Shown one piece after another: positions 14,248-23,102 of a stretch of 35,460 nt of DNA (position 1 is its first letter; each line of letters begins with the position of its first letter). A model generated the notes under the pieces. The model was not told where the DNA came from, ran no database searches, and saw only the letters and a list, made by a program, of their open reading frames with translations. A program made the position numbers and the translations under genes. The DNA is from Bacillota bacterium (GTDB lineage: Bacteria > Bacillota > Clostridia > Oscillospirales > Acutalibacteraceae), in NCBI GenBank assembly GCA_021771115.1, contig JAETPP010000011.1, forward strand, positions 1 to 35,460, read 5' to 3'.

Positions 14248-14275
14248 TGACTATATAAAAGTTTTTGGATATACT
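14247..14275 (+). promoter_or_regulatory. Promoter of the DUF4143 ATPase gene
   Basis: TTGACT (14247-14252), a 17-nt spacer, and TATACT (14270-14275), with the ribosome site AAAGGAGG only 6 nt later. Confidence 0.8.
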
Positions 14276-14296
14276 AATGAAAAAGGAGGCGACAAT

Positions 14297-15496
14297 ATGA
14301 TCGTTAGACCTCACTATATGGAACTGCTGAAAACCTACCGTGATGTGCCTCTGGTAAAGATCCTGGCGGGGATCCGCCGCTGCGGAAAATCCACAATTTT
14401 AGAAATGCTGCGGGAAGATTTGAGAAAGAGCGGTGTTTCCGCCGGTCATATTATCAGCATGCGCTATACCTCGGAGGATTTTGACGACGGCATGACCGAT
14501 AAGGATATGTACCGCGGCATCAGGGAAAAAATGACAGAGACCGGGCGCTACTATCTTCTCCTTGACGAAGTGCAGGAGGTCCGGGGCTGGGAAAAGGCAG
14601 TCAACAGCCTGCTTGAAAACGCCGATACGGATATTTACGTAACCGGCTCCAATTCCAAGCTGATGTCAAGTGAAATATCCACCTACCTGACGGGACGGTA
14701 TCTTTCTATTCCCGTGTTTACCTTATCCTTTGCCGAGTATATGGAGTTCAAAAAAACAGGCGGACGCACACCGAAAGAACTGCTTACCGAATATATCCGC
14801 ATGGGCGGCTTTCCTATCGTTGCGCTGAGCAATTTTGACGAGAACGCAGCCTATCAGATCGTAGAGGGCATTTACCATTCTGTTATCACCAGCGATATCA
14901 CAAAACGGCACAATATTGCGAACTTTGACCTGTTCAACCGTGTTGTAAAGTATGTCATTGAAAACGTGGGAAAGACCTTTTCCGCCAACGCTATTGTGAA
15001 GTTTCTGAAAAACGAGGGGCGTTCTCTCTCGGTAGAATCGGTTTATAATTATCTGGAATGGCTGGAAAAGGCCTTTGTGATCTACCGTTGCCAGCGGTAC
15101 GACCTGCAGGGAAAATCCGTGCTGAACACGCAGGAGAAATTCTACCTTGCCGATCCTTCGCTGAAATACTGCATGATGGGCTTCCATCCGCAGTCCATTG
15201 CCGCAATGCTGGAAAACATTGTGTATTTTGAGCTTCGCAGAAAAGGCTATGAGGTGTATATCGGCAAAAACGAAAGAAGAGAGATTGACTTTGTGGCGGT
15301 GCGGCGCGATGAGCGTATTTATGTACAGGTATGCCGTGAACTGCCGGAGGATTCTGATCGCGAGACCGCCAATTTACTTGAGATCAAGGACCACTACCCG
15401 AAATATGTGGTAACGCTGGATGAACTTGCCGCAGGCAATATCAACGGAGTAAAGATCGTGCATTTGGCAGATTTTTTGTTGCAGGAAAGCTATTGA
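14297..15496 (+). CDS. AAA_14 / DUF4143 ATPase
   Basis: 399 residues. The start at 14297 follows AAAAGGAGGCGACAAT; an upstream in-frame extension lies across the promoter and is rejected. The N-terminal AAA_14 domain has Walker A AGIRRCGKST (24-33), Walker B YYLLLDEVQEV near 90, and sensor-like IYVTGSNSKLMSSE and YLTGRY. The C-terminal DUF4143 domain contains the LEWLEKAFVIYRCQRYD stretch, FYLADPSLKYCMMG and a PD-(D/E)xK-like segment ENIVYFELRRKGYEVYIG ... REIDFVAVRR ... YVQVC, which resembles a nuclease-fold remnant. The family is widespread, often in single-gene copies, and its role is not known. A strong promoter overlapped by a palindrome points to tight control. Confidence 0.88.
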   Translation: MIVRPHYMELLKTYRDVPLVKILAGIRRCGKSTILEMLREDLRKSGVSAGHIISMRYTSEDFDDGMTDKDMYRGIREKMTETGRYYLLLDEVQEVRGWEKAVNSLLENADTDIYVTGSNSKLMSSEISTYLTGRYLSIPVFTLSFAEYMEFKKTGGRTPKELLTEYIRMGGFPIVALSNFDENAAYQIVEGIYHSVITSDITKRHNIANFDLFNRVVKYVIENVGKTFSANAIVKFLKNEGRSLSVESVYNYLEWLEKAFVIYRCQRYDLQGKSVLNTQEKFYLADPSLKYCMMGFHPQSIAAMLENIVYFELRRKGYEVYIGKNERREIDFVAVRRDERIYVQVCRELPEDSDRETANLLEIKDHYPKYVVTLDELAAGNINGVKIVHLADFLLQESY

Positions 15497-15573
15497 AGAA
15501 ATCAACGGAATACCTTCTCCTATGGGAAAATGAGAGCAGCCGGACTATTGGGAACAACTGGCTGAAAATATCA

Positions 15574-15615
15574 AAACCCACCCTTCCGCTTCTTCCGAAG
15601 CGAACGGGTGGGTTT
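15574..15615. terminator. Terminator between convergent genes
   Basis: AAACCCACCC (15574-15583) pairs with GGGTGGGTTT (15606-15615) with an inner GCTTC/GAAGC stem. It lies between the ATPase gene and the convergent membrane-protein gene and can serve both. Confidence 0.75.
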
Positions 15616-15651
15616 CATTGACGAAAGAACTAAAACTAAGAAACCAAAGCT

Positions 15652-16020
15652 TTACAGCGCCAGAAGAACCGCATCCAGCACACAGCCCAGCAGCAGCACG
15701 AAAATGCTGATGAGCAGGAATCCCAGCTGGTAGCTGAAGCACCGAAATTTCCGGCTCCAGAATTTGCTCATGCCGGAATCTTCTTTTCTCCGCCATTTGG
15801 TGAAGAAGAAGGCGGAGCACAGCATGCTGAAGCTGCCTGCCAGCATCAGGGCGCTGACCGCTCCCTGCAGGGGAGGAAAGGCCACCTCTTCCGTAAAGAG
15901 CAGCAGCCCCAGCGTAGCGCCTACCGCTGCGGCGATGGCGGAAACCAGAATTCCCGCGATCACACAGCGCAAAAGATCATGGCCTACATCGGAAGCGGTA
16001 ACCCGCTTTTTCTTCTCCAT
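15652..16020 (-). CDS. Small membrane protein, unknown
   Basis: 122 residues. After a short basic N-terminus (MEKKKRVTASDVGHD) there are about four hydrophobic segments: 18-42, 48-72 (PPLQGAVSALMLAGSFSMLC), and a C-terminal pair within 95-122 (LGFLLISIFVLLLGCVLDAV). A basic loop KWRRKEDSGMSKFWSRKFR lies between. I do not recognise the family. The start follows AAAAGGAGGACG. It begins 43 nt after oppF on the same strand, so it may be the last gene of the opp transcript, but nothing in the sequence ties it functionally to peptide uptake. Confidence 0.65.
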   Translation of the reverse strand: MEKKKRVTASDVGHDLLRCVIAGILVSAIAAAVGATLGLLLFTEEVAFPPLQGAVSALMLAGSFSMLCSAFFFTKWRRKEDSGMSKFWSRKFRCFSYQLGFLLISIFVLLLGCVLDAVLLAL

Positions 16021-16063
16021 GCCGGAACGTCCTCCTTTTCAGAACCGCTTGTTCTCCGTTTTC

Positions 16064-17062
16064 TTATTTCCCGGCAAAGTGGCAGGCCACATAATGGCCG
16101 GGAGAAACCTGCTTCAGCTCGGGGGCGTCCTTGCGGCAGCACTCCTGGGCCCTGGGGCAGCGGCTCTGGAATTTGCATCCGGGCGGTACATCGATGGGGC
16201 TGGTGACCTCGCCCTCCAGCATGATGCGCTGGCGGCTGTCCTCGATATCCGGGTCCGCAATGGGAATGGCGGACATCAGCGCCTCTGTATAGGGGTGCAG
16301 GGGGTTGCTGTAGATCTCAGAGGAGGTGGCAAGCTCCACCACAGAGCCCAGATACATGACGGCCACCCGGTCGGAAATATGCTTTACCATGGCCAGGTCA
16401 TGGGCGATAAACATATAGGTAAGGCCCAGCTCCTGCTGGAACCGGATCAGCAGGTTTGCGACCTGCGCCTGAATGGACACATCCAGAGCGGACAGGGGCT
16501 CGTCGCACAGGATGAATTTCGGCTCTACCGCCAGGGCTCTGGCAATGCCGATCCTCTGCCGCTGGCCGCCGGAAAACTCATGGATAAAGCGGTTGGCGTG
16601 CTCCTGGTTCAGGCCCACCATGCGAAGCAGCTGGCCGATGCGCTCCTGGCGCTCCGCCTTCCCGGTGTACAGGCCGTGTACATCCATGCCCTCGCCGATG
16701 ATCTCAGCAACGGTCATGCGGGGGTTCAGAGAGGCATAGGGATCCTGGAAAATGATCTGCACTTCCTTGGTAAAGGCTTTTTTCTCCGCGCCCTTTAATT
16801 CATGGATATTCTTGCCGTTATACAGCACCGTGCCGCCGGTGGGATCGTACATGCCCACACAGGTACGGCCGCAGGTGGTTTTGCCGCAGCCGGATTCCCC
16901 CACCACGCCCAGGGTCTCGCCGGGCATGATATGGAAGGAAACATCGTCTACCGCCTTCAGGGTGCGCTTATTGCCCACCTTGAAATATTTTTTCAAATGA
17001 GAGACCTCCAGAAGCGGCTGCGTGCCAGCCGCGGCGGCAGTCTTTTCCACTTCATTACTCAT
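16064..17062 (-). CDS. oppF: Oligopeptide ABC transporter, second ATP-binding subunit (OppF/DppF type)
   Basis: 332 residues. Walker A GESGCGKT (55-62), Q-loop FQDPYASLNP, signature FSGGQRQRIGIARA, Walker B FILCDEPLSALD and switch IAHDL are all intact. The C-terminal oligopeptide-transporter extension is present with its cysteine cluster (GCKFQSRCPRAQECC, then VACHF), which in related proteins can hold an iron-sulfur cluster. The start overlaps the end of oppD by 8 nt, with AAAGGAGGAGAGG inside oppD, so translation is likely coupled. It pairs with OppD to power peptide import through OppBC. Confidence 0.92.
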   Translation of the reverse strand: MSNEVEKTAAAAGTQPLLEVSHLKKYFKVGNKRTLKAVDDVSFHIMPGETLGVVGESGCGKTTCGRTCVGMYDPTGGTVLYNGKNIHELKGAEKKAFTKEVQIIFQDPYASLNPRMTVAEIIGEGMDVHGLYTGKAERQERIGQLLRMVGLNQEHANRFIHEFSGGQRQRIGIARALAVEPKFILCDEPLSALDVSIQAQVANLLIRFQQELGLTYMFIAHDLAMVKHISDRVAVMYLGSVVELATSSEIYSNPLHPYTEALMSAIPIADPDIEDSRQRIMLEGEVTSPIDVPPGCKFQSRCPRAQECCRKDAPELKQVSPGHYVACHFAGK

Positions 17063-18209
17063 GGCCCTCTCCTCCTTTCACCCGCAGAGCCTCGGCCTTT
17101 TCCCGAACCTCCGCCGGAGCGTCGTCCGCATAGAGCCAGCACATGGCGCTGTGCCCGTGGTTTTCAGGGCCCTCGCCGGGGAATTCCTTCACCGGAGGCA
17201 TTTCCGTGAGACAGACATTCATGCACAGCTCACACCGCCGGGCAAAGGGGCAGCCCTTGGGAGGCGCCACCAGATCCGGGGGAGTGCCGCGAATGGTGCG
17301 GAGCATCTGCTTGTTCTCCCAGTCCAGCCGGGGAACTGCGCCCAGCAGCGCCCAGGTGTAGGGGTGCTGAGGGTGATAGAAAATCTCTTTTCTGCTGCCG
17401 CGCTCCACGATCTGGCCGGCGTACATCACCACGATCTTATCCGCAAAGCCGGCCACCACGCCGAAGTCATGGGTGATCAAAATGATGGAGGTGCCGTCCT
17501 CGTCCCGCAGGCGCTTCAAAAGCTCCATGATCTGGGCCTGAATGGTCACATCCAGCGCGGTGGTGGGCTCATCGGCAATGACCAGCTTGGGCTGGCAGGC
17601 CACCGCCATGGCGATCATGGCGCGCTGGCGCATACCGCCGGAAAACTCAAAGGGGTACTGCTTAAAGCGGGTCTCGGCGTTGGGGATGCCCACCACATCC
17701 AGCAGACGGATGGCCTCCTCCTTCGCCTCTTTTTTGCTCATTTTGCTGTGAATGCGCAGGTTTTCCATGATCTGCTTGCCCACCCGCATAGTGGGGTCCA
17801 GGGCCACCAGGGCGTCCTGAAAGATCATGCCGCAGTCTCCGCCGCGATACTGGGAAAGCTCCTTCTTGGACATGGAAAGGACATCCTTGCCCTCAAAGAG
17901 GATCTGGCTTCCCTCCTTGATCACGCCGGGGTGGCGGATCAGGGACATGATGGAGCGGGCGGTCACGCTTTTTCCGCAGCCAGATTCCCCGATCACGGCC
18001 AAAATTTCGCCGTGCTTCACATCAAAATTGACGCCGCGGACCGACTGTACCTCGCCTGCGTAGGTATTGTAGGAAACCCGCAGATCCTTGACCTCCAGCA
18101 AAGGCTGATTGGGGTCTCCCGTCCATTTATGGGGATTGGCTTTCCAGTTTTTCCCGATCTCCCCGGCCTCTTCTTCCACGCCGGGAGCCATTACTTTTTC
18201 TTCTGCCAT
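17055..18209 (-). CDS. oppD: Oligopeptide ABC transporter, first ATP-binding subunit (OppD/DppD type)
   Basis: 384 residues from the ATG at 18209, chosen because TTGAGGAGGGAAACTACG precedes it. The TTG further upstream would itself form part of that ribosome site. Walker A GESGCGKS (74-81), FQDALVALDPTMRVG, signature FSGGMRQRAMIAMA, Walker B LVIADEPTTALD and LITHDFGVV are present, with the family's cysteine-bearing C-terminal extension (GCPFARRCELCMNVC). About 36 residues precede the usual start of the ABC domain, an acidic, glycine-containing extension of unknown role. It lies 14 nt after oppC. Confidence 0.92.
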   Translation of the reverse strand: MAEEKVMAPGVEEEAGEIGKNWKANPHKWTGDPNQPLLEVKDLRVSYNTYAGEVQSVRGVNFDVKHGEILAVIGESGCGKSVTARSIMSLIRHPGVIKEGSQILFEGKDVLSMSKKELSQYRGGDCGMIFQDALVALDPTMRVGKQIMENLRIHSKMSKKEAKEEAIRLLDVVGIPNAETRFKQYPFEFSGGMRQRAMIAMAVACQPKLVIADEPTTALDVTIQAQIMELLKRLRDEDGTSIILITHDFGVVAGFADKIVVMYAGQIVERGSRKEIFYHPQHPYTWALLGAVPRLDWENKQMLRTIRGTPPDLVAPPKGCPFARRCELCMNVCLTEMPPVKEFPGEGPENHGHSAMCWLYADDAPAEVREKAEALRVKGGEGHE

Positions 18210-18223
18210 CGTAGTTTCCCTCC

Positions 18224-19159
18224 TCAATTACGCAGCTGCGGGTCAAGCGCGTCGCGGAGAGCATCGCCCACCACGTTGAACGAAAGCACCAGCAGGCTCA
18301 ACAGCACACAGGGGACAAGAAGCTGGAAGGGGTAGAAATTCATGGTGCTCTGCCCCTGCTGCAGCATGGTACCCAGGCTGAAGTTCGGGGGCATCAGGCC
18401 GATGCCCAGGAAAGAAAGGCTGGTTTCAGAGAAGATCACGCTGGGGATCGCCTGGGCCAGCTCCAGGATCAGGAGACCCAGAGTGTTGGGCAGCAGGTGC
18501 TTCAAAATGCGGTGCATATTGGAGCCGCCCATGGCCTTGGAGGCCAGCACATATTCGCTTTCCCGCAGCTTCAAAATCTGGCCGCGCACCAAACGGGCGG
18601 TGCCGGTCCAGGAGGTGATACTCAGGGCAAACAACAGCTGGACATAGCCGTTTCCGAACACCACCAGCAGCAAGGTACACAAAATCAAGTTGGGAATACT
18701 GCTGATGACCTCCACGATACGCATCATCACATCGTCGACAATGCCGCCCAGCGTGGCCATGATGGAGCCGTACAGGCAGCCGACGATCAGCTGGATCCCG
18801 GCGGCCACAACGGCGATGATCAGAGAGGTCCTCAGGCCCACCCAGGAGCGGGTAAACAGGTCGCGGCCCATATTGTCCGTGCCCAGCCAATACTGAGAGC
18901 AGGGCCCAAGGTTTTTATCCTGGCCGTTGATGGTGATGTAATCCTTCCCGGTAATCACAGGCCCCAAAAGGGACATGACTACCAGCAGCAGCAGAATAAT
19001 CAGGAAAAACATAGCCACTTTGTTCTGCTTAAACCGCCGGACCGCATCGGCCCAGAAGCCAATATTTTTCCGGGTGATCTCATCCGCGTACAGGGTGTCC
19101 TGGTCTACAAACGCGAACCGCTCCTCCGGCCTTTTCGTTGTGATAGTATCTGTGCTCAT
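18224..19159 (-). CDS. oppC: Oligopeptide ABC transporter permease (OppC/DppC type)
   Basis: 311 residues. There is an OppC-type N-terminal cytoplasmic segment, the first membrane helix near 48-68 (VAMFFLIILLLLVVMSLLG), and a short periplasmic part ending in HxLGTDNMGRDLFTR-like YWLGTDNMGRDLFTRSWVG, a hallmark of OppC. The BPD_transp_1 domain follows with about five helices and the EAA-like loop YVLASKAMGGSNMHRILKHL. It forms the import channel with OppB. The start follows AAAGGGGGGAAAAGC, 13 nt after the oppB stop. Confidence 0.92.
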   Translation of the reverse strand: MSTDTITTKRPEERFAFVDQDTLYADEITRKNIGFWADAVRRFKQNKVAMFFLIILLLLVVMSLLGPVITGKDYITINGQDKNLGPCSQYWLGTDNMGRDLFTRSWVGLRTSLIIAVVAAGIQLIVGCLYGSIMATLGGIVDDVMMRIVEVISSIPNLILCTLLLVVFGNGYVQLLFALSITSWTGTARLVRGQILKLRESEYVLASKAMGGSNMHRILKHLLPNTLGLLILELAQAIPSVIFSETSLSFLGIGLMPPNFSLGTMLQQGQSTMNFYPFQLLVPCVLLSLLVLSFNVVGDALRDALDPQLRN

Positions 19160-19172
19160 GCTTTTCCCCCCT

Positions 19173-20132
19173 TTACTTCTCGACCAGCTTGATCCGCGGG
19201 TCTACAATGCCGTAAAGCACATCGGAAACAAAAATGGATACGATGGTAATGGCACTGTAAAATACCGTGAAGCCCAAAACCATCGGAACGTCACGCTGGG
19301 TGATGCATTCCACGTAATAGCTGCCGATCCCGGGAACGGAGAATACGCGCTCGATAAACAGAGAGCCGGACAGCACGCCGGCAATGGTGCCGGGCAGGAA
19401 GGTGACGATGGGAATAAAGGAGTTTCTCACCACATGGTGGATCATCACCTGGGTCTCGGACATGCCGATAGCCCTGGCCGTGGTGGTGCATTCCTGATAG
19501 ATGGAGTCCAGCATGGCGATCTTCGTGGTACGGGCATAGCCCGCCACATAGAACAGGGCCCCCGCGAAGGTGGGCAATATGGTAAACTGCCAGCCCCCGA
19601 ACCACAGATCCTTTCCCTTGGGCCAGCCGATAATGGGCAGATGCAGAAGCCCATCAGGCCCGGTCAGCGTCAGCTGCAGGATCAGCGCGATAACAAGAGA
19701 CGGCACTGAGGTCATGAACATACAGAAAATAAGGATAATGAAGTCCGGCGCTTTTGCTCGCTTCATGGCGGCGATGATTCCCAGGATCAGCCCCAGGGTA
19801 ACGCCTACGATCATCTGCTGGATATTCAGGCGGATCGTGGGAGGCAGCCGCTTCTCCAGGATCGAGCCCAGGGTGTCTCCGGATTTGGCGATAGACTCGC
19901 CGAAGTCACCCTTTGTCACCACATTTTTCAGGGTAAGCAAATACCGCTCTCCCGCGGGTTTATCATACCCGTATTTCTGCATAATGCGCTCCTGCGCCTG
20001 GGCAGGCAGCTTGTGGATCTTCATAGTCAGGGCGTTGCCGGGAATGGACGCCAGCAGAAAGAATGTGGCGGTAAATACCAAAAACAGCGTAATGATCATG
20101 TAGACAAAACGCTTCGCGACAAATTTCGCCAT
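19173..20132 (-). CDS. oppB: Oligopeptide ABC transporter permease (OppB/DppB type)
   Basis: 319 residues from the ATG at 20132, which follows AAGGAGGTGGGGTC. The first helix FVYMIITLFLVFTATFFLL and the OppB N-terminal motif PGNALT are present. GDFGESI and the LPPTIRLNIQQMIVG entry into the permease domain follow, then the EAA-like loop ECTTTARAIGMSETQVMIHHV and the C-terminal GSLFIERVFSVPGIGSYYV. It pairs with OppC in the membrane. The gap to oppA is 258 nt and contains a terminator and a possible second promoter, so the permease/ATPase genes may be made at lower or independently set levels than the binding protein. Confidence 0.92.
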   Translation of the reverse strand: MAKFVAKRFVYMIITLFLVFTATFFLLASIPGNALTMKIHKLPAQAQERIMQKYGYDKPAGERYLLTLKNVVTKGDFGESIAKSGDTLGSILEKRLPPTIRLNIQQMIVGVTLGLILGIIAAMKRAKAPDFIILIFCMFMTSVPSLVIALILQLTLTGPDGLLHLPIIGWPKGKDLWFGGWQFTILPTFAGALFYVAGYARTTKIAMLDSIYQECTTTARAIGMSETQVMIHHVVRNSFIPIVTFLPGTIAGVLSGSLFIERVFSVPGIGSYYVECITQRDVPMVLGFTVFYSAITIVSIFVSDVLYGIVDPRIKLVEK

Positions 20133-20181
20133 GACCCCACCTCCTTCAATCAATTCAAATTCTAAGATGGATATCTATACT

Positions 20182-20210
20182 AGGATATCATGAACTTCCG
20201 TATTTTGCAA
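20182..20210 (-). promoter_or_regulatory. Possible internal promoter for oppBCDF
   Basis: On the minus strand: TTGCAA (20210-20205), a 17-nt spacer, and TATCCT (20187-20182), about 50 nt upstream of the oppB start codon. Confidence 0.4.
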
Positions 20211-20281
20211 CATCTTTCCCCCTGAAAATAGGTGAAAAATGAATTTTTCAATGTAAAATCCTGCACTGAAAAAGAAAGAAG

Positions 20282-20310
20282 GTGCGGACAGCTCCTTCGG
20301 CCGTCCGCAC
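20282..20310 (-). terminator. Terminator downstream of oppA
   Basis: GTGCGGAC/GTCCGCAC arms (20303-20310 and 20282-20289), followed on the minus strand by CTTCTTTCTTTTT. It probably attenuates transcription between oppA and oppB. Confidence 0.75.
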
Positions 20311-20390
20311 GCTTCCCAAACCGGGGGCTTGGGCATTTCTGTAAAGACCCAAACGCCCTTTTATTTTATTTTACGGGTTTCCCGCTCTGC

Positions 20391-22169
20391 TTATTCCTCA
20401 GCGGCGAGATATACACCCTTGGGCTCCCAGTTGGAGCCGATGGTGGCGATACCCAGGCCGCGTACATTGTTCTGGCGGAACTGCCACACATCCTGAATGA
20501 ACAGGGGGGATACTGCCATATCGTCGGCCAGCTTCTGCTCCATCTGCTTGTAGAGCTCGAAGCGGGCGTTATCATCGGTAGCGGCATAAGCGTCGCGCAC
20601 CATCTTGTCATAGTCGGCATCAGAGTACTTGCCGTGGTTGGAGCCGTTGCCGGTCTCGAACATATCCAGGTAGGTCATGGGATCGTTGTAGTCGGGGGAC
20701 CAGCCGGTCTCCACGAAATCCCACTCGTTGCCTTCCATGTCGTTCAGGAAGGTGCCCCAGTCAGCGGAAACCTTCACTTCCATCTTCACACCCAGGTTGG
20801 TCTCCAGAGCCTGCTGAACAAACTCGATAACCTGTGCGTCGGTGGAGCTTTCGTTCATGGTCAGGTAGGTCAGGGTATACTGGCTCAGATCGCTGGAATC
20901 CTTGCCCAGCTCCTCCAGGCCTTCCTTGAACAGAGCCTGCAGCTTTTCGGGGTTGTTGCCGTACTCTTCGCGGCCGGCTCTCCAGGGCTCAACATTAGCC
21001 ATTTCGCGATAGTTGCCCTCGCCCATAGCCACAGGGCCGGGTACCAGCACCTCAGCGGGAGTGTAGCGGCCCATGATGGTATCGCAATAAGCCACATTGT
21101 CTATGGAATAGGCAATGGCCTTGCGGATCTTGACGTTGGAGGTGAGCTCGCGCTCGGAGTTAAAGAGGAAATAGAAAACGCTCATGGTGGAATCAGCGTT
21201 TACCATCTGGCACTCGCCGGCGGCAGCCTTATCCTTGTACTTCTGCAGATATTCGCTGCTGGCGCCCTTGAAAGCCAGCTGGCCGGCTTCGAACAGCTGG
21301 TCAGAGGTGGCCTGCTCGGCAACATAGGTCATATCGATGGTGGTGATAAATACGTTCTCGGCATCCCAGTAAGCCTCGTTCTTCTCGAACACGGCATGGT
21401 CCTTATCGCTCCACTCGGTAACGGTGTAGGGACCGCAGTAAACCAGAGACTGCCAGTTGTTGGTGTTGCCGTACTCGCCGCCGGCAGCCTCAACAATGTC
21501 CTTGCGCTTGGGGAAGAAAATGGAGTTCGCCAGCTTGCTCAGGAAGGTGGAATCGGGAGTAGCCAGAGTGTACTCAACGGTCTTCTCATCGATGGCCTTT
21601 ACGCCAACGGTGGAGAAATCGGTGGTCTTACCGGCGTTAAAGTCGGCAGCGCCTACGATACCGGTGAGGAAGAAGGAATAGGGAGCGGCCGCAGCGGGAT
21701 CCAGCGCGCACTGAGCGCCGTATACGTAGTCGTCGGCGGTAACGGGCTGACCGTCGCTCCAGTTGTAGTCGATCATCTTCATGGTGTAAACCAGGCCGTC
21801 GTCGGAAATGGTGTAGTCCGCGCAGGCAGCCTTGTTCATCATGGCGGTGCCGGCATCGTCAAAGCTGTAACGGAACCAGCCCTCCTGGGTCATGTTCACA
21901 ACCGTGCCGGAAGGAGCATCCTGTACCTGGGTGCTATCGAAGGTAGCAGCCAGCTCCTGGCTGACATAGATGGTCTGATCCTCAGCCATCTTCTCCTCGC
22001 CGGTGCCGGTATCGCTGACAGCAGCGGAGGAAGCGGGAGTGGAAGAATTCTCATTCCCACCGGTGGACGAAGGACTGCTGCTGTTTGTGTTGTCGCCGCA
22101 GCCGGACATAACCAGCGTGAGCATCAGAACAGCAGCCAACGTCAGAGACAAAATACGCTTCATGTTCAT
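20391..22169 (-). CDS. oppA: Oligopeptide-binding lipoprotein (OppA, SBP_bac_5)
   Basis: 592 residues. The start chosen is the ATG at 22169; an ATG nine bases upstream abuts its own AAAGGAG and is too close. It has a lipoprotein signal peptide ending LVMSGC (Cys lipid anchor), then a Ser/Thr/Gly linker rich in N and S, typical of a surface tether. The family-5 extracellular solute-binding domain follows, with VTADDYVYGAQCALDP, CGPYTVTEWSDKDHAVFEKN, VKIRKAIAYSID, and WDFVETGWSPDYNDPMTYLD, the usual peptide-binder landmarks. Expressed from a near-consensus promoter at 22387-22359 with a leader of about 180 nt. It delivers peptides to OppBCDF. Confidence 0.93.
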   Translation of the reverse strand: MNMKRILSLTLAAVLMLTLVMSGCGDNTNSSSPSSTGGNENSSTPASSAAVSDTGTGEEKMAEDQTIYVSQELAATFDSTQVQDAPSGTVVNMTQEGWFRYSFDDAGTAMMNKAACADYTISDDGLVYTMKMIDYNWSDGQPVTADDYVYGAQCALDPAAAAPYSFFLTGIVGAADFNAGKTTDFSTVGVKAIDEKTVEYTLATPDSTFLSKLANSIFFPKRKDIVEAAGGEYGNTNNWQSLVYCGPYTVTEWSDKDHAVFEKNEAYWDAENVFITTIDMTYVAEQATSDQLFEAGQLAFKGASSEYLQKYKDKAAAGECQMVNADSTMSVFYFLFNSERELTSNVKIRKAIAYSIDNVAYCDTIMGRYTPAEVLVPGPVAMGEGNYREMANVEPWRAGREEYGNNPEKLQALFKEGLEELGKDSSDLSQYTLTYLTMNESSTDAQVIEFVQQALETNLGVKMEVKVSADWGTFLNDMEGNEWDFVETGWSPDYNDPMTYLDMFETGNGSNHGKYSDADYDKMVRDAYAATDDNARFELYKQMEQKLADDMAVSPLFIQDVWQFRQNNVRGLGIATIGSNWEPKGVYLAAEE

Positions 22170-22358
22170 GTTCTGCATCTCCTTTTGAAAATTTGGGACT
22201 TTACCTCAGTTTTTTGATAAGCAAAACCGTACCCATCGGGAAGCCCCAACGGATACGCCATTGTACCAAAAAGCTTTTACAAGCCGGAACAACCCGAAGC
22301 CGTGCAGGCGATCCGCCCAGCTCCTGCAATTTTTGCTGCGCCGTCTTGCTTTTGCTCA

Positions 22359-22387
22359 ATTATATTTCAAAATATCTCAAAAGTCAA
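22359..22387 (-). promoter_or_regulatory. Near-consensus promoter of oppA
   Basis: Minus strand TTGACT (22387-22382), a 17-nt spacer, and TATAAT (22364-22359). The start codon is about 180 nt downstream; I recognise no riboswitch in this leader. Confidence 0.85.
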
Positions 22388-22576
22388 GGGGAATGTAGAG
22401 CGCTTTCCCATGCACCTTGTAGCAATTTGAACAAAAAAATCAATCTTTTTCCGTCGCTCTCGTTTGCATAAACCAAATCAAAAGATTGCAGTTTTGTAAC
22501 TTTCTGAATTTCAAATGCCGGGAAGGTCATTTTCAGAATGAGGAATCGGCAAGGAGCAAGGAAAGCATAAGTGGAA

Positions 22577-22668
22577 TTTGGTCTCGCCTGTCGGTTCAGT
22601 CGGCGTTGGACGGTCCGCTAAGGCTTGCAGTATTCTTGCGGCCCGCCGGGGACGGCGGGCCCTACACT
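22577..22668. repeat. Interspersed repeat family C, copy 1
   Basis: Begins GGTCTCGCCTGTCGGTTC and ends CGGCGGGCCCTAC. An inverted, related copy lies at 25575-25715. No gene is visible in 22390-23171 other than repeats. Confidence 0.65.
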
Positions 22669-22675
22669 TATTCGC

Positions 22676-22945
22676 TGCTAAATTATTGTTTAGCGAACTA
22701 GTTGTTAGTTGTGAGTAGTTAGTTGTTAGAGAAGGGCCATAGTATAGCGCCCACCCTTGGCTCCCCTGAAAGGGGAGCTGTCAGCCGATAGGCTGACTGA
22801 GGGGTTCCTCATGGCAAGCTGAAACCCCTTCGACGGCCTTACGGCCGCCACCGGAAGCTGCTCGAAGAGCAGATTTTCCCCTTCTCAGGGGAGGCAAGGG
22901 TTTTCGCTTTTCTGTTAGTGCAATAAATTCCAATCTAACGCACTA
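22676..22945. repeat. Composite MITE-like repeat, family A copy 2
   Basis: Same layout as 12368-12660: AAATTATTGTTTAGCGAAC box, heptamer array (22698-22732), AGAAGGGCCATAGTATAGCG, and a core at 22754-22900 with inverted CCCTTGGCTCCCCTGAAAGG termini. Closing box TAAATTCCAATCTAACGCAC. More than 100 bp on the left are nearly identical to copy 1, except for one extra TTAGTTG heptamer. Confidence 0.8.
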
Positions 22946-22956
22946 ACTACCCCAGT

Positions 22957-23086
22957 TGTCATCCTGAGGAAAAAAGGCGCTTCGCGCCTTCTTGACGAAG
23001 GATCTCGACCTTGAACTCCCGAGGAAAAGAGAAAAAGGACGAGATCCTTCGCGAAGATGCGAAGCATCTTTTTCTCAGAGATGACA
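22957..23086. repeat. MITE-like repeat, family B copy 3
   Basis: Termini TGTCATCCTGAG and CTCAGAGATGACA. Arm hairpins AAGGCGCTTCGCGCCTT and AAGATGCGAAGCATCTT, with constant GAAGGATCTCG / CGAGATCCTTC around the centre. Confidence 0.8.
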
Positions 23087-23102
23087 GACAAGGGCACCAT
23101 CT

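Noticed and set aside
17022-18335. Plus-strand reading frame of 437 codons opposite oppD
   Set aside because: Antisense shadow of a complete ABC ATPase with all motifs.
20232-22217. Long plus-strand reading frame of 661 codons opposite oppA
   Set aside because: It is an antisense shadow of oppA: no ribosome site, and the composition (His/Gly/Val-rich) follows from the codon bias of the minus-strand gene.
22698-22732. Heptamer arrays as CRISPR or origin iterons
   Set aside because: Units of 7 nt with no spacers, dispersed at many gene borders and without replication genes.
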